The notes beneath the pieces were generated by a model that was not told the DNA's origin, made no database searches, and was given only the letters and a program-made list of their open reading frames with translations. From Diphasiastrum complanatum (taxonomy: Eukaryota; Streptophyta; Lycopodiopsida; Lycopodiales; Lycopodiaceae), in contig CM055095.1 in the NCBI GenBank assembly GCA_029204225.1, forward strand, positions 14,850,049 to 14,914,048: a DNA stretch of 64,000 nt, given 5' to 3'. Positions within the stretch are counted from its first letter, which is position 1. Each line of letters begins with the position of its first letter. Shown here piece by piece: positions 12,942 through 26,852 of the stretch. A program made the translations under genes and the position numbers.

Positions 12942-15900
12942 AGTAATGTTTTTTTTTTGTGTGAGGGTAGGGAATGGGATGATCGTAGATCAGAATCTAG
13001 AGCACTTTTAGAACTTACGATTGATCATTTCCTATTAATGATCAACGTTAGATAATAGTGTTAGATAATAGAAATCTAGATTAGTGCATGTCACATGATT
13101 ACTAATTAGTGTGAGATTGGTGTTGGAATTTAGAGATTGGTGTTAGATTTAGGGTTTAGAGAGAGTCGAGAATATGCCGAGGGATGTTACATGACTCTTG
13201 AATCTTGACCATCAATGTATGTACTGTGTTGTATGGATCATGAACAATAGGTGGGACTCAGGAGTTACATATGAATCATGACAATGGGTGGGACTCGGGA
13301 GATCTAAATTATGAGTGTATATTCAAGATTGACTGTTGATTAATTTTAATGTACATTGCAATTTAAACACTAAGAAATCCCTTGTTTTTGCCATAATAGA
13401 AGGCTAGAAATAAACACCCCTCCCCCCAATAAAGAAAAGCAAAGAAAAAAAAGCCTAAAACCGATTCGCCAATTTTTTCCCGTTTCACACCCTTTTCAAA
13501 AAGGTCCATGAAACATTGCTTAGAGGTGTGGATGCTTCCCAGGCTGGCACTGTTGAGTCAGGAGAGTTTATTTATGAGCATGTACGTGGAACAATCATTG
13601 AAATGGGTGCCCAACATGTAGTGCAGGTGGTCATAGACAACACCAACAAATGTGTGGACATGGGTGAGCTTTTAGAAAGAGACTATCCTATCATTGTGTG
13701 GACGCTGTTTGCAGCATGTTGCATCGATCGGATGCATGACATAGGCCATGCATGATGAGATTTAGATGGACCTTCTCTTCCAGGGCCTTCTCAATCAAGG
13801 GTTTAGTTTAGGATTATCAACAAACCCCACATCCTACCCCATGACAGCCCCACCCCTTTGGTCATTCTCAATCGTACTTTAGATTGGATTCCGCAATAAT
13901 TGTGATCATTTAGCATTGACACTAGGTAGTTTGAATGGCAGCTCATAGTGTTTTGAAATTTTTTTACAGACTCTGTGTTGTTTTTTTTTCCACAACACAT
14001 ACACGAAAGAAAAAAGAACCAACAAAAAATTCAAAAAAAAAAGGCACAACATTCCGTTTTGGAACGCTCCATGGTTTTGGAACCATTCTGGAACGATGTG
14101 CATCTTGTGTACAATGTGCTCATATGCATAACATGTACAAGTGCTTTGTGCTACATATTTGATATGACCCCTTGTAGCACACAATCTTAGCTATGCATGT
14201 GGTACAAGTATGAGCCAGTTTTATTTGTAATTCCATGAAGCTAAAGTTGCCTGTTTTGTTGCAATGATGTGAGGTTAAGGGAAGTGTGGTATGTTCTTGT
14301 TGGGCATTCTGCATATGTGCATAGAAGCTAGCTATCAAGTGATGCATGCAAGATAGGAGTTCAGTCAAGTGGTGCATTTCTTATTGAACTAATGACCTTG
14401 AATGACTGAGCTCACTAGACTCTGAGGAAGTCTTATATAAGGGGAATAAATTTTTTGTTGTAGCATCATCAGTAGAAGGTGAGTATACCGTAGTTGTCAA
14501 GAATTGGGAACAATGGAGCATGTGGATCCCCAAGAAGGAAACATTTGGGGAGGTGCGGCAGAATGGGGGAACATTTTGTCCTGATTAATGATCCTTTACT
14601 ATTATTCCAAGAGTCATGCATAGCATGATGATTTGACATTTATTGACATAAATCTCTACATATATGAAATGACTTTTTGTCAAAGTCTCACAAGTATATA
14701 TGCATCAATTTTTTAAACAATTTCAAGACCAATGGACCTAAAAGTCTAAGCTTTGATATATGCTTCAATCTTTAATTATGTTAATAGTAGAATTGTTTAC
14801 TCCGTTATTATTTCTTTCTAGCTACATAAACTAACTTGTTTTCTATTTTCTTGATGAAGCTGCTGTGCTACGATTAGCTCATTTTCTTCATTAGAAAGCC
14901 TTCGTGGCTAATAACCAATCAAAGGATTTGAGTACAATGTGTTCAACGTCAAAAACTATCACGATGATTACCTCTATAGATGTATGATATGGTACTATAA
15001 GTATGGTCATTGTTTATGGGAAATTGTGCATAGTCAGCCACATATTGCAATCGTATGGTATGTATTCATTCTTGAACTCAAAATTTGGTAACCTTACTCA
15101 TGCTTTGAAAACAAATTTTTAGCATGTTTTTCCCACAAGAAATTATAAACTTTTAAGCTATAGTTTTGTCAATCTTTTCCACGTGAAAAGATGTCACTTG
15201 TCCCTACTAATGTGTAAGGAGTTATCACGTGTTTTTTACTTGACTATTTGAGTATGATAGATTATCGCAATTAGATTTTTGAAGAAAGATCAAACTTTTT
15301 TTTAAAAACTCCTATGCAAATGATGTTTTTTTCTTTTTTCAAAACTTTAACCTATAACTTGAGCTATAATGCATACGTTGATGCATATAAGATGACTATC
15401 AAGAATAATTTTTTTGTAAGTAGATCATGTTGTTTCGGAGACCTTCTTTAGAAAAATAGATCTCACAATTGAATCTATGACTTACTTTTGGTAGCCTTTG
15501 TTCATGTTGGGAAGATATAGAAACACGATTTGTCTATTGGTGTGCCTTTCAACTTTTTCCCACTTAAAAAGTGCTTTTAACTTCTTGGAGAAATGGATTG
15601 AGTTATCTCAATTACGTGATGTGGCTTGATCCCTATGTGAATTTCTTTTTGAAATTTTATAAAAGAAGTTAGCAATCTTGTGTTAGATGCTCAATGAAAG
15701 TGAGACCAAGTGTATGTGGTAGATTTTTGCTACTGCTCTATCCAAGTAATAATGAATATATGTGGCAAAGCATGAGTAACAAGTAATGGATCTAAAGCCT
15801 CTAAATTGGTATGAACTCTAGATTTTGATACCTATATAAAATATCAGGAGGATTTAGGTATCGATCTTAATCTGCATCCATAAAGGTACAGGTTAGCTCC

Positions 15901-18900
15901 AGAGATGCATGAACGGTGTTCTCGAGTTAGGAAGGTAAGGATTATTGGACATTGTAAAGTGTTAAATTACAAGAAAATAATAAAGAAGGGTGCTACATAT
16001 CTAGTGAAATTGTGTGGAGTGTTAAAATTAAAAACATACATCAATTTCTAGTAAATGCACTAGTTGTTTGTTGAATTTTTTTTCTTGCGATTTTTTCAAG
16101 ACTTTGTTATGAAATAAGAGATTGTGGTGAGTATTATCCTGCAACTTCCAAAGAAACTAAAGACTGCGATATTGATCAATAATGATTGTAACTACCTAAT
16201 GTTGACTAAAACAATGCATAGTATGGATTGCACACACGTAGTGGGATAGATATCAGCCCATTATCCATTTTGTTTGTTGTTGAATAAATATAGAAGTTTT
16301 TATTGATTGACTTTTTGAGTGTTTGATTCCTTGGAGTGACCTATTAGTTATTAGAGCTGTTTAACCTCTAATCTCTTCCATTTTTCCATCCATGAGGACA
16401 ATGATGCTTGAGAAAGGAGATTGTAAAAATCAAATCTTTTTTGTCGCTTAACACGATCAAATATTTTTTATGTCTTTTGTGCGGTTAATTTTTTGGCATT
16501 ATCAATTACATGTGTGCAGATTTTATGTTCAGCTATAGCATGTTATCGGTGTTAGGTAGCAACGGTTTGTTTGCTTACTTGTCCCACTCTCCTCTGTAAT
16601 TATCTAGGAGGGTGTGGAGGAGGAAGACGTACATCTATCATCCATGAGTAGGCTTGGAGGAGGCAACACGAGTAGGAAAGGGATCAGTTTATGATTCTTC
16701 TCGATCTCCCTAGTGGAGATTAGGCACCAGGTGGTGCTAGTAGTAAGTGTTGCTAGCTTGTTTTTCTCTCTCTTATTCTCATGTATTTGGATTTGGGATC
16801 TATTCTAGTTGATATGGTTTTTCCAGTGTTGTGATTACAGGATTTGTGGATACCATGCGTAAATGGTGGTATCTATTTGGAGATCATGCTAAGACTGTTT
16901 CCTTACCTCTTCAAATCCGTATTCTCATAGTTTGCTAGTGGCATGCCGCATGACAATCTTCCTTTTTGGCATTGCCCTTTTTCATGGCACTCCAACGAAT
17001 CGCTGGTTTTCTAGGCACGAATCACGAATTAGGTTGTGATTCGATTCGCGATTCGCAAATCATGGCTGCAATTATCTATATATATGTGTGTGTGTGTGTG
17101 TCCTATATAAATTTCTATGTACTGTTTTTTGGTTGCAAAAAGCAAAAAAATTTAAGTTCTAAAAAAATTTGCAGGATATCCACCAAAAAAATTTGCAGAA
17201 TATCCAGCTAAATTTGGGCCGATACAGTTAATAGTATTTGACAAAAATAGGGCCCTGTGGTGTTAAAAGAATTTTTGAAAATCCGGAATGTTAAGTGCAA
17301 CTTATATAGCTTGACTTACTGTCAAGATTTTTCTTGCATGTGTATATCTCCACCCTATTCCTCATAATGATATGTGGGGTGATGCATGCAGCTATGCATG
17401 TGTATGCATTGAGCCTATGTTGTTCCTGAATGTGTTCAAAAAGGTCATTTGTGGCTTGCATGTGTCTATGGATGGGTGGAGAGTTATCATTATATGGTTT
17501 ATTTTCCATTTTATGAATTTTTCTTTTGTTAATTTTGAGGATTACATGTCATTCTTTATAATGGAAGTCTGTTTTGTTCTGTACATAAGTAGTTAGCCAA
17601 ACTTGGACAAGATTTTAGACAAGCAAATGTCCTTTATGTGACACATTATTAGTGCTGCCATTTTTTGAGAAATTTCTTTGGACCAGGGATATAGCAAAAA
17701 ATATGTCAGGATTGAGGATAGTCACAAGGGTATGGTGATGTCATTGGTTCAAAATTGAATGATGTTAAAGAAAATATTTTTAGAGCATTTGAGGATATAA
17801 TAATGAGATGATTAAGTAATGAACATATAAGGAAGGACGTAGGACTATTCTTGTTTTGCAATGTCTCATGTTTTTGACTTGAACAGAGACTGCAAGTAGA
17901 CACTTTTCACGTTATTTTTTAAAGTTTTTTAATGCTTGCTATATGTTGCTGGTTTCTTTAAAGTTTCCGATTCTTTCCTTTTATGTGGTGGTGTGATATA
18001 AGGATAATTTAACTGATTTCTGTTTAGCTTTGTTCTTCTTGTTTAGAGCTTTCACCCAGCTGATGAGTCATTCCAAAATCCATAGGACAATTTTTGGTAG
18101 GGTTGTAGATCAAGATTAAGTTTCTATAAGGCTGTTTCCAACAATTTAAAAGCTAGTTTCCAATTAGATTCTTTGTAGTTTTTGATGATTTATTTTTGTG
18201 TAATTTTTTGTCGAAGGACTTGAAAGAACAACTCAATATTTCAAAAACATTTTAAATATTTAATACTGGAGTTTGGTCATTTTGAGTATAATCTTGGGGA
18301 AATAGATTCAGATTAGCAATGAAATTATCAAGTTTATTCCCTTTTTTATGTAGGTTTAGCAGTTAACCATTGAGTCGACTTGCAAATATTGAAATTTAAA
18401 TAGAAAAAGTTCAACATGATCTGAATTCAAAGTGGAATTTTCCGAATAGTTGATAGATTTGGACATGTAAGCTTGCAAAGCATAATAATTTCACTTCACT
18501 TCATGCCAAAAGCATTGACTGAATTTGTTTGGAGCTTTTGGAATTTTCTCTGATGAGTGCTTGATTGAATCACTGAAGCTGTCATGTTCATGAATATAGT
18601 AGAGGTTTTATAGAGGACCTTTCATATCATGTGAAAAATGTGCAAGCCTTTTGACCAGTTGTTGGGTTTCTTAGGTTTGCGTTGGAATTTTGGGATGAAT
18701 TAGCTGAAATTGCTGCTCACCATTTGAAGAAAGGAGACAAAATCCATGTAGCAGGAGTCGTTGTGGTGGATAAGTTTGAAAAAGATCAAGAAAATGTAAC
18801 TATTGTCAAGGTCAGACTTAATACATGTATTTAAATTGTTTTAGGTTGCACAAATGTGTGTTGTTTTTTGGTGGTTGCAACATAAGTCATGTAGATGGAT

Positions 18901-21900
18901 ATGGAACTATTCTTTTTCTGAAAATTTTAATGTGAACCTGATAAGTGAATCAATGAACATGAAAGGTCAAGAGAATACTTAAGTCAAACATACCTAATTC
19001 TCAATATATTTTTCCCATCTAAAGATAGAGCAAACGTTGGACTTAGAATCTTTGAAAGTTGCATGCCTCTTTTGTTATGTTGGTACTATCCTTGATTTAA
19101 CATCAAGATGTATACAACAAGGGTGGCCTTGTTTAGAATTTATTGCCAATCATTCCTGTCGTATATACTGCATACCATGTGAGAGGTGACGCACAATGTC
19201 TTATGACCACTGTTATAGATTGACGTGACATTGCATGTCCACTTGCAAGCTTTTGTAAAAGTAAAGGCACGTGGGAGATACTTAAGGTTACATCATTTAC
19301 TTGTCCCTAATAGAGGTATCAACATTAAGTCTTTAACATGACGTAACCTCCCTTGGACACCGACAAAGTGCATAGGAATGTCATAGTAGTTGGTTTGTGT
19401 AGATCATGATGGAATTGATGATCTGAGACTTTGTGGGTGGACTCCATAAGGTCGAAGATTGAATGCCTCCATGGTTATGTTCGGTCATGTCCCAGATCAT
19501 ATACTTTTCTGCTATATCAGTGGACATGCAGTTCTCAATCAAGACCTTTGTCCAAGTTGTCGCCCAGTGGTTTGTGCCGATTCTTTCTATCTCCAGTGGT
19601 GCATTTTGCCCACTAGCTATGCTTTTTGGTTAGATATTGAGCAAGATCAAGTCATGAAATTTTTGCTTAGACTTCTATGAGGAAGTACTTAATTCAATTG
19701 GCTTTGCTCTTTAGTGCTAGTCTATCTTTCACCTTTGTATCAGACTATCTGAGTCCTTAGAGTCAGATATTTTGACAGATTAAGAGTACTTCAAGACAAG
19801 AGGGAGATTGTTCTATCTGTCGGTTGTTTCGACCAACTGTCTAAGCTAAGTAGGATCACAACACTTAGCGCACAACTACTGTGAACAATTTATCGAGCAC
19901 ATGATTACTATTCGTGATCTGATCTTTGTATTGCAACAACTTAATTTACAGATTCTGTAGGGTCATTGTCAAATGCTCTCTTTTCTCTCTCTATATCTAA
20001 TAATCATCATTCCGTTGATTAATGTAGAATATCTGTCGAAGTTGGCACGGCTATCCCAGACACCTTATTATTTGCATTCTTCATGGTTGTCTACGACACC
20101 TACCCAGATATTCTACGAATGTTCTAAGCAATTGTCTGAATCTCAATAGTTTGATTTGATCCTTATATTATTTCATTGTTTTCCTTTTGAGTGGGGAGAC
20201 AAGTTCGGGCTCACTTCCGCTGCCCTGTCGAACTACGTCACATCAGATCTCCAACAAGAGTGGTACCAGAGCAGGTTCGAATTGTCTATCTGACTCACGA
20301 TTATTGCTATTATTATTCGATCATTCTTTAATCATGGAAGATTAAACCTCTGAGATCAAATTGATCAACAAGTTCAATTGATTGGTTTATACAAAACGAC
20401 AAATATCTCGACTCCTCTCTTTTTGAGAAAGAAATTCCTATTGCTCAAGATAAAGTGAAGGAACTTCAGTCAGCGATAATCTGAACGATTTCAAACAACT
20501 TCTTAATCAGCTAGCTACAATAGGTTCGCCAATATCAGACGAAGATGCAAACATGTCACTTCTATCAAATCTTCCTCCTTCTTACGACTTTGTATTGCTC
20601 TTGAGCAATACTCTTGGGCTATCTCTCCAGAAGCTGACAACAAGTTTACTGCAGGAAGAAGTAAGAAGAACGAGCTTATCCTCCTCGAACAACAAGACAG
20701 TCACCTTGTATTCGAATAAGCAACAGTCCAAGAAGAAGAAAAAATTGAAGGACAAGAAGACAAATATTGTGCAATCCGATTCGAACTAGCAACAACAGCA
20801 TGATCGACAACAACAACAATCCAAGACCAAACTCTTTTGCAAATATTGCGAGAGAACCAATCACGACATAGAAAATTGTCGAATTTTCAGGCACAAAGAA
20901 ATGTAGTAGCAAGATGGAGGTTCAGATTCTACTCGAAATTCCAATGAAGACTCGACACTGCTAATGGTACAAGATCTGCAAAGTAGATATACCCACTAAT
21001 GGTATCTCAATTTAGGAGCTTCTCAACACATGACTCCATACAAGAGCCTATTCGAAGACCTCACTGTTTCTGATTCAAAGTAGATATTCTTTGGAGACTC
21101 AAGCTCACACAAGATCGAAGGCCAAGGGTCTATTCGCCTTCAGTTTCTAGATGGTATTTCAGGATTAATCTCTGGTATACTTTATGCACCCAAATTAACA
21201 AAGAATCTATTGTCTATTAGCAAGATAATAGATCAAGGCTATAGAGCTTTGTTTAATTCTAAAGGATGTACCATCTGAGATGAACATTCGAATGAAATCC
21301 TCTATGCAAACAAGAAGAAAATTTGTATATCTTGAGTCACGAACATGCACTTACAACGAATGTGAGCAATTCTAATGCCCAATTGTGGCATCAACGACTT
21401 GGACACTTGAATATGAGAGTTATCTTGTCGCAACAACTCCATTTACCATCGACAGGCCTCGACTTGAATGTTCCTACACCAACCGAAGATATCCAAGTCG
21501 TGCAATAAGGAGAGCCATCTACTCTACTCGAATTCGACAAGAGCTTGATCGATGCATCCCTCAGACATTCATTAGTCATGATGAATCTACCTCAGCTGCA
21601 GAAGCCTTGTCGAAGTCAAATGTAGATAATTGGCATATAGCCATGAACACGTATTACAATTCTTTGATCAAGAACAAGACTTGGAGTCTTGTCGACCCTC
21701 CTCCGAATGTGAAGATCATCGACACCAAGTTGATCTTTAGGTTGAAGCTTAACCTAGTTGGATCTATTTCTAGATGGAAAGCTCGATTTGTGGTGAAAGG
21801 CTATGGACAAATCTATGGGATTGATTACATTGAGACCTTCAATCTAGTATGGTAAAGAATCAATCTATTTGAACATTACTGGCGATCGCAACTATAGAAG

Positions 21901-24900
21901 ATCTGGACGAAGTCAGATGGACGTCCAAACATCATTCCTAAATGGATACATCCAACAAGACATTTTTATCTATCAATCAAAAGGTTATGTCCTTCAAGGC
22001 CAAGAGCACAAGGTCTATAAATTGCAGAAAGCCCTCTACGGGTTAAATAAGCTCTTTGAGCTTGGCTTGATAGAATAAATTGATTCTTGTTGTTGCATCA
22101 ATTCACTTCCAGTTTTGCAGATTCGAACATGTATCTCCAATAAATAGGCTCTAGCTATGCTATAATAGCACTATATGTCGATGATTCATTAATCGTCAAC
22201 AATTCGGATAAGCTATTGCATGAGACGAAAGCTCTACTTTTGAAGGAATTCAAAATGATCAAAGGATTCTAGTCAGGACAAGCTTTGGCACAAGAGGTAT
22301 GGTCATTTGAGCTATCAAAGTTTACAAGTTTTGAACAAGCACAATATGGTAGTAGATCTTCCTAGCATTAAGTCTTCTTCAAATACATGTGAGGCTTGTG
22401 CACTAGGAAAGCAACAGAGGCAAAGGCTTCCAAAGGGAAAAGCTACCAGGGCCAAGGGTATTCTTGAGCTTGTGTATTCGGATTTGTGTGGTCCCATGCA
22501 GACCAGATCATCAGGGGGGGCGTACTATCTCATGACCTTCGTAGATGATTTCTCATGGAAGGTATGGGTCTATTTTCTGAAGCTGAAATCTGAAGCGTTC
22601 AAATACTTCAAACAGTGGAAAGCTTTGGTGGAAAACCACACAAGGAAGAGGCTAAAGACTTTCAGGTCAGATAAGGGTGGTGAGTATATTTCTGAGTTCA
22701 AAGATCTTTGCAATGCATGTGGGATAAAGAGACAGTTTGCCGCTCCACATACACCGCAGCAGAACGGTGTGGCTGAGCGGAAAAACAGGTCTATTGAATA
22801 GAAGCCCAACCAAAGCGGTTGAAGGAATCACGCCTGAAGAAGCATATAGTGGCAACAAGCCCAAAGTGGGCAGCTTACTAGTATTTGGGTGTACGACATG
22901 TGCACATATAGTAAAGGACTTGCGGAAGAAACTTGATGCAAATTCCATGAAGTGTATCTTCCTTGGGTATAGTGAAGGTGAGAAAGCCTATGTGCCTGAG
23001 TCGAGACGTCATCTTTGACGAAGAGCATTCACCCAAGATACATGAGCAGGAGAAAGATGGAACTTCTGAGTTCCTACCCTTGATTGATTCCACGGATGAG
23101 GATCCTAGTCTAGAGCCCTGTGAGCCTCAAGAGCAAGTGCAACAACAGGTGCCTGAACATGCTAGTTCGAGACCTCAATTTGGCCAAGTACCAGAAGCTG
23201 AAATTGGGGACAAACGGAAGACTAAGACTATACCATGGGATACGTGGTCACCATCCACATCGCCTACCACTAGGAAGAAGATACCTAAGTGGTATTGGGA
23301 AACAATCAAAGAGGGTCAAGTGATGGAAGAAGGAGAGAGCAGTGAACAGGGTGCCAGAAGATCTCTTAGGTCTCATGAGAGACAAGAGACTAATTTTGCT
23401 CTTATTTCCACTATTCTGGATGCAGATGAGCCACAGTTCTTTGACGAAGCCATGAAGGAAAAGGTATGGCAACATGCCCTGCAGGGGGAGTATGACTCCA
23501 TTGTCGAGAATGACACATGGGAGCTCACTACATTGCCAGAAGGGAAGCAACCAATAAGTTGCAAGTGGGTCTATAAGACCAAGTTTCATGCCAATGGAAC
23601 AGTGGACACTACAAGGCAAGGTTGGTGGCGAAAGGCTACGCCCAACAGGAGGGGCTAGACTATGATGAGACATTCGCACCTGTTGCTAAGATGACATCTA
23701 TCAAGACCGTTTTGGCCTTAGCCTCATATTTTGATTGGGATGTCCATCAAATGGATGTCAAGCGTGCCTTTCTTAGTGGGCACGTACAGGAGGAGGTTTC
23801 CATGGAACAACCGCAGGGGTTTGAGATAACAGGCAAGGAAAATCTGGTTTGCAGGCTTAGAAAAGCCTTGTATGGGCTCAAACAAGCGCCAAGGGCTTGG
23901 TGAACTTCAATATGCTTAGTTCTAGAGTGAGTTCGTGGGTTCAGAAAAAAAGATATGCAGCTTTGATTGTCGAAATGGAGTATTGTTGGTGCTAAAATTT
24001 CAGATCCTACAGCAATCTTCTAAGCCAGATATTTTCCTTGATTGTAGACACGTATCAATGTGTTGACTGTGTATGCAAGATCAGGTCGTACATGATTGAC
24101 CCAATGGTCAATTGGTAGGGGTATTTGCACATCTCCTCCTTTTCTTGATCAATCTTCAATAGTTTAAATCCTGGATCCATAGGCAAGTCTATCGACTTGC
24201 AGTCTTCCACGCCATACCTATGAAGCACATCGGTTAGATACCTTTGCTGCCTTATAGCGATCCTTCTGCTTGTTCTGTCTCTTGTGATCTCGATGTTGAG
24301 CAGGCAGTGTACTGGGCCCGGCTAGGAATGGCTGTGTAAAGCTTGTAAAGACCCCCTTCTTGCATTCTCTTGGCTACCACCTTGAAGCTTTGATCTTTGT
24401 CTTTTACCAAACAGGTAGATTCTTCAAACTCCATCAACATGTTTTGTTTGGTAATGGCACCAACAGATAGCAAGTTCTTAGCCAACCCTGGTACATGCAA
24501 CACACTCTTGATTACCTTCACCTCACATGATGACAATATGCCTTTGCCCCTCACCTCATGTGTAGAGTTATCTCCAAGGCATACATGCTGACCATCTCCT
24601 GTCTCCTCATAGGTGTTGAACCAAAGTCTATGAGGTGTCATGTGCTTTGAGTCTCCAGAATCAATGTACCATCCATCCACCAAACGTGGATTTAGATGAT
24701 AGGGCTGCAGTGAACAGATCAAGGCCACTGGAATGCTCCTCTTGCAACTTTGTCAACAAAGTGACCCTGTTGGTTCTTTCCCTTCTTCTGATCACTTTGC
24801 TTCTTCATCTCCTCCTGTAAAAGAAGACCACATAACTCCCCAAAGATTGGGAGTGTCGCCTACCATTAACTCCCAACAATTCCTGTCCATCAAGATGTTA

Positions 24901-26785
24901 GCCATCTTGAATTTTCACACTCTGTAGTTTGTGCCATCAAGTTTGCTAGATTCACCCAGCAAACTCTCCCCAAGACTAGCCATGCTATAATCTGTGCTCA
25001 AACAGAAGCTCAACCTGAAAAAGGTTAGAAAAGAAACAACTTCCAGCAACTAGGGTTTGACCCCAAACTAGGGTATGTAGCCACTTCAAGGCAACCCTTC
25101 AGCTCCTGCCCCAAACTAGGGTATGTAGCCACTTCAAGGCAACCCTTCAGCTCCTGCTTTTGACTTTCCCACTTGGTATGGCCTCACTAGCACAAGCACT
25201 AGGCCCCACTGGTTCAGTAACCAAAAGCCCCTACAGAAAGTGCGCCCTAATTTTTGTGTAAGCTCCTCTAGGAAGACTCCCCAAAACTTAGCCAAATTTA
25301 GAAAGTTTTTGGATCATCCCACTCTCCTTGCCAATAGCTCTCCATCAGTGCAAGACTCAACCTAATCTGACTCCTGTAGATCAAAAGCTCCCTCTTTCAA
25401 GATTGAGGTGCTTGTAGAAGATGAGAATCTTCTCAAGACTCTGAGCACTGAAGTTTCTCTCACTCGCAGGCTAGACAACCTGCTCTGATACCATGATAAA
25501 TTGGCTTGAGAAACTTAGCTACGGAAAACATCACATACAAGGAGAATTGCATAAGCACCTCACAACAAAAGTAAGAAGAGGAAATGATTTGCTAGAGAGA
25601 GAGAGGAGGGCGTGGGTCCTCCAAATCCCTTGTGAGGCAAGCACCTCAATTACATGCATGGAAAGTCTAGGTGTCAACCATAGGAGTGAGCTACTGGTCA
25701 CGTGGGCCACTTGCACTAATTTACTCAACTTACAAAAGGGGGGCCTCATGTATTTAATTAATGACATGCCCCATGAGTTATGTACAACTTACAACTTAAT
25801 TAGTGCTTAGCCAAAGGGATAAAATTGGCATTACAATTCAACAAGTTCAATTTCATTTTTTAAGAGAGAAGGTTCAGGATAAGGATGTCGAATTAAGTTA
25901 CTATCATACCGATAGTATGTTGGCTGATATTCTAACAACATCATTGTCTAAACATGCTACCTTAGTTAGTGTGTTAAATTTTTATTCAGATTTCTAGCAG
26001 TAAGCTTAAGGGTTGGAGTTTAATCTTACTCCTACTCACCTAATTCCATCTTCTGAGTACTCATGTACACTCCAATACTCACTCTCTACAACAATTTACA
26101 AAAATGAACTGTTATTCGAGACAATCTGCAGTTTTACACGCACATTCAAACAGTCTGCAGAAATACACGAATATTTGGAGCAGAGCAAATGTCGACTAGA
26201 CAACGAGTATTCGAGTTCGAGTGACTCATCATCGACACGACTCGACAAAGTCAACACCGACTCGACACTATCGACTGTCGAATGGTACCACTCAAAATGG
26301 AGCTCCTCCTCCACCGAATTTGAAACAGATCATGTCATTCAATGACGATTATATTTGAAATCAATCAGATTTTCAAAACAAAAACGTTTAGAACCAAAAA
26401 TTCAAAAGAAAAAGTAAGGAATACGGCCTAAATCTGTTTTCCAAGTTGAACTAAGCTGATTTAAACCACTTCTGGTTTGAACCATGATTTGAGGAACATC
26501 GATTGTATGTTAAGTGTTCATAGTTGTGTGTGTTTGTGTTGTACTTACACAATGCACACATCTTTCACGTTTCTATGAAAGGCTTCTACTCTCTTGGTTA
26601 TTAACTTGAATATTTAACAATTTTTCCCATAATCTCATTCTATTCTATAAATCAATGTTTCATCAAATCACATTTCGTTGAATGAAATGCCGTTTCGAAT
26701 CGGACTGTTTGAATCGGATTTCCAATTACGAACTGGGATTTCCAGAATCGGGTTTTCTTTGCAGACTCGGGGTCTTTTGCATGAC

Positions 26786-26852
<67 letters not shown>

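Noticed and set aside
22307-23093. Minus-strand frames opposite the copia integrase
   Set aside because: They mirror a well-supported + strand integrase and have no features of their own.
26652-26852. Ser/Leu-repeat frame on the minus strand (also 44947-45240 and 51089-51358)
   Set aside because: These frames are only the GA arrays read as Leu-Ser or Arg-Glu repeats.
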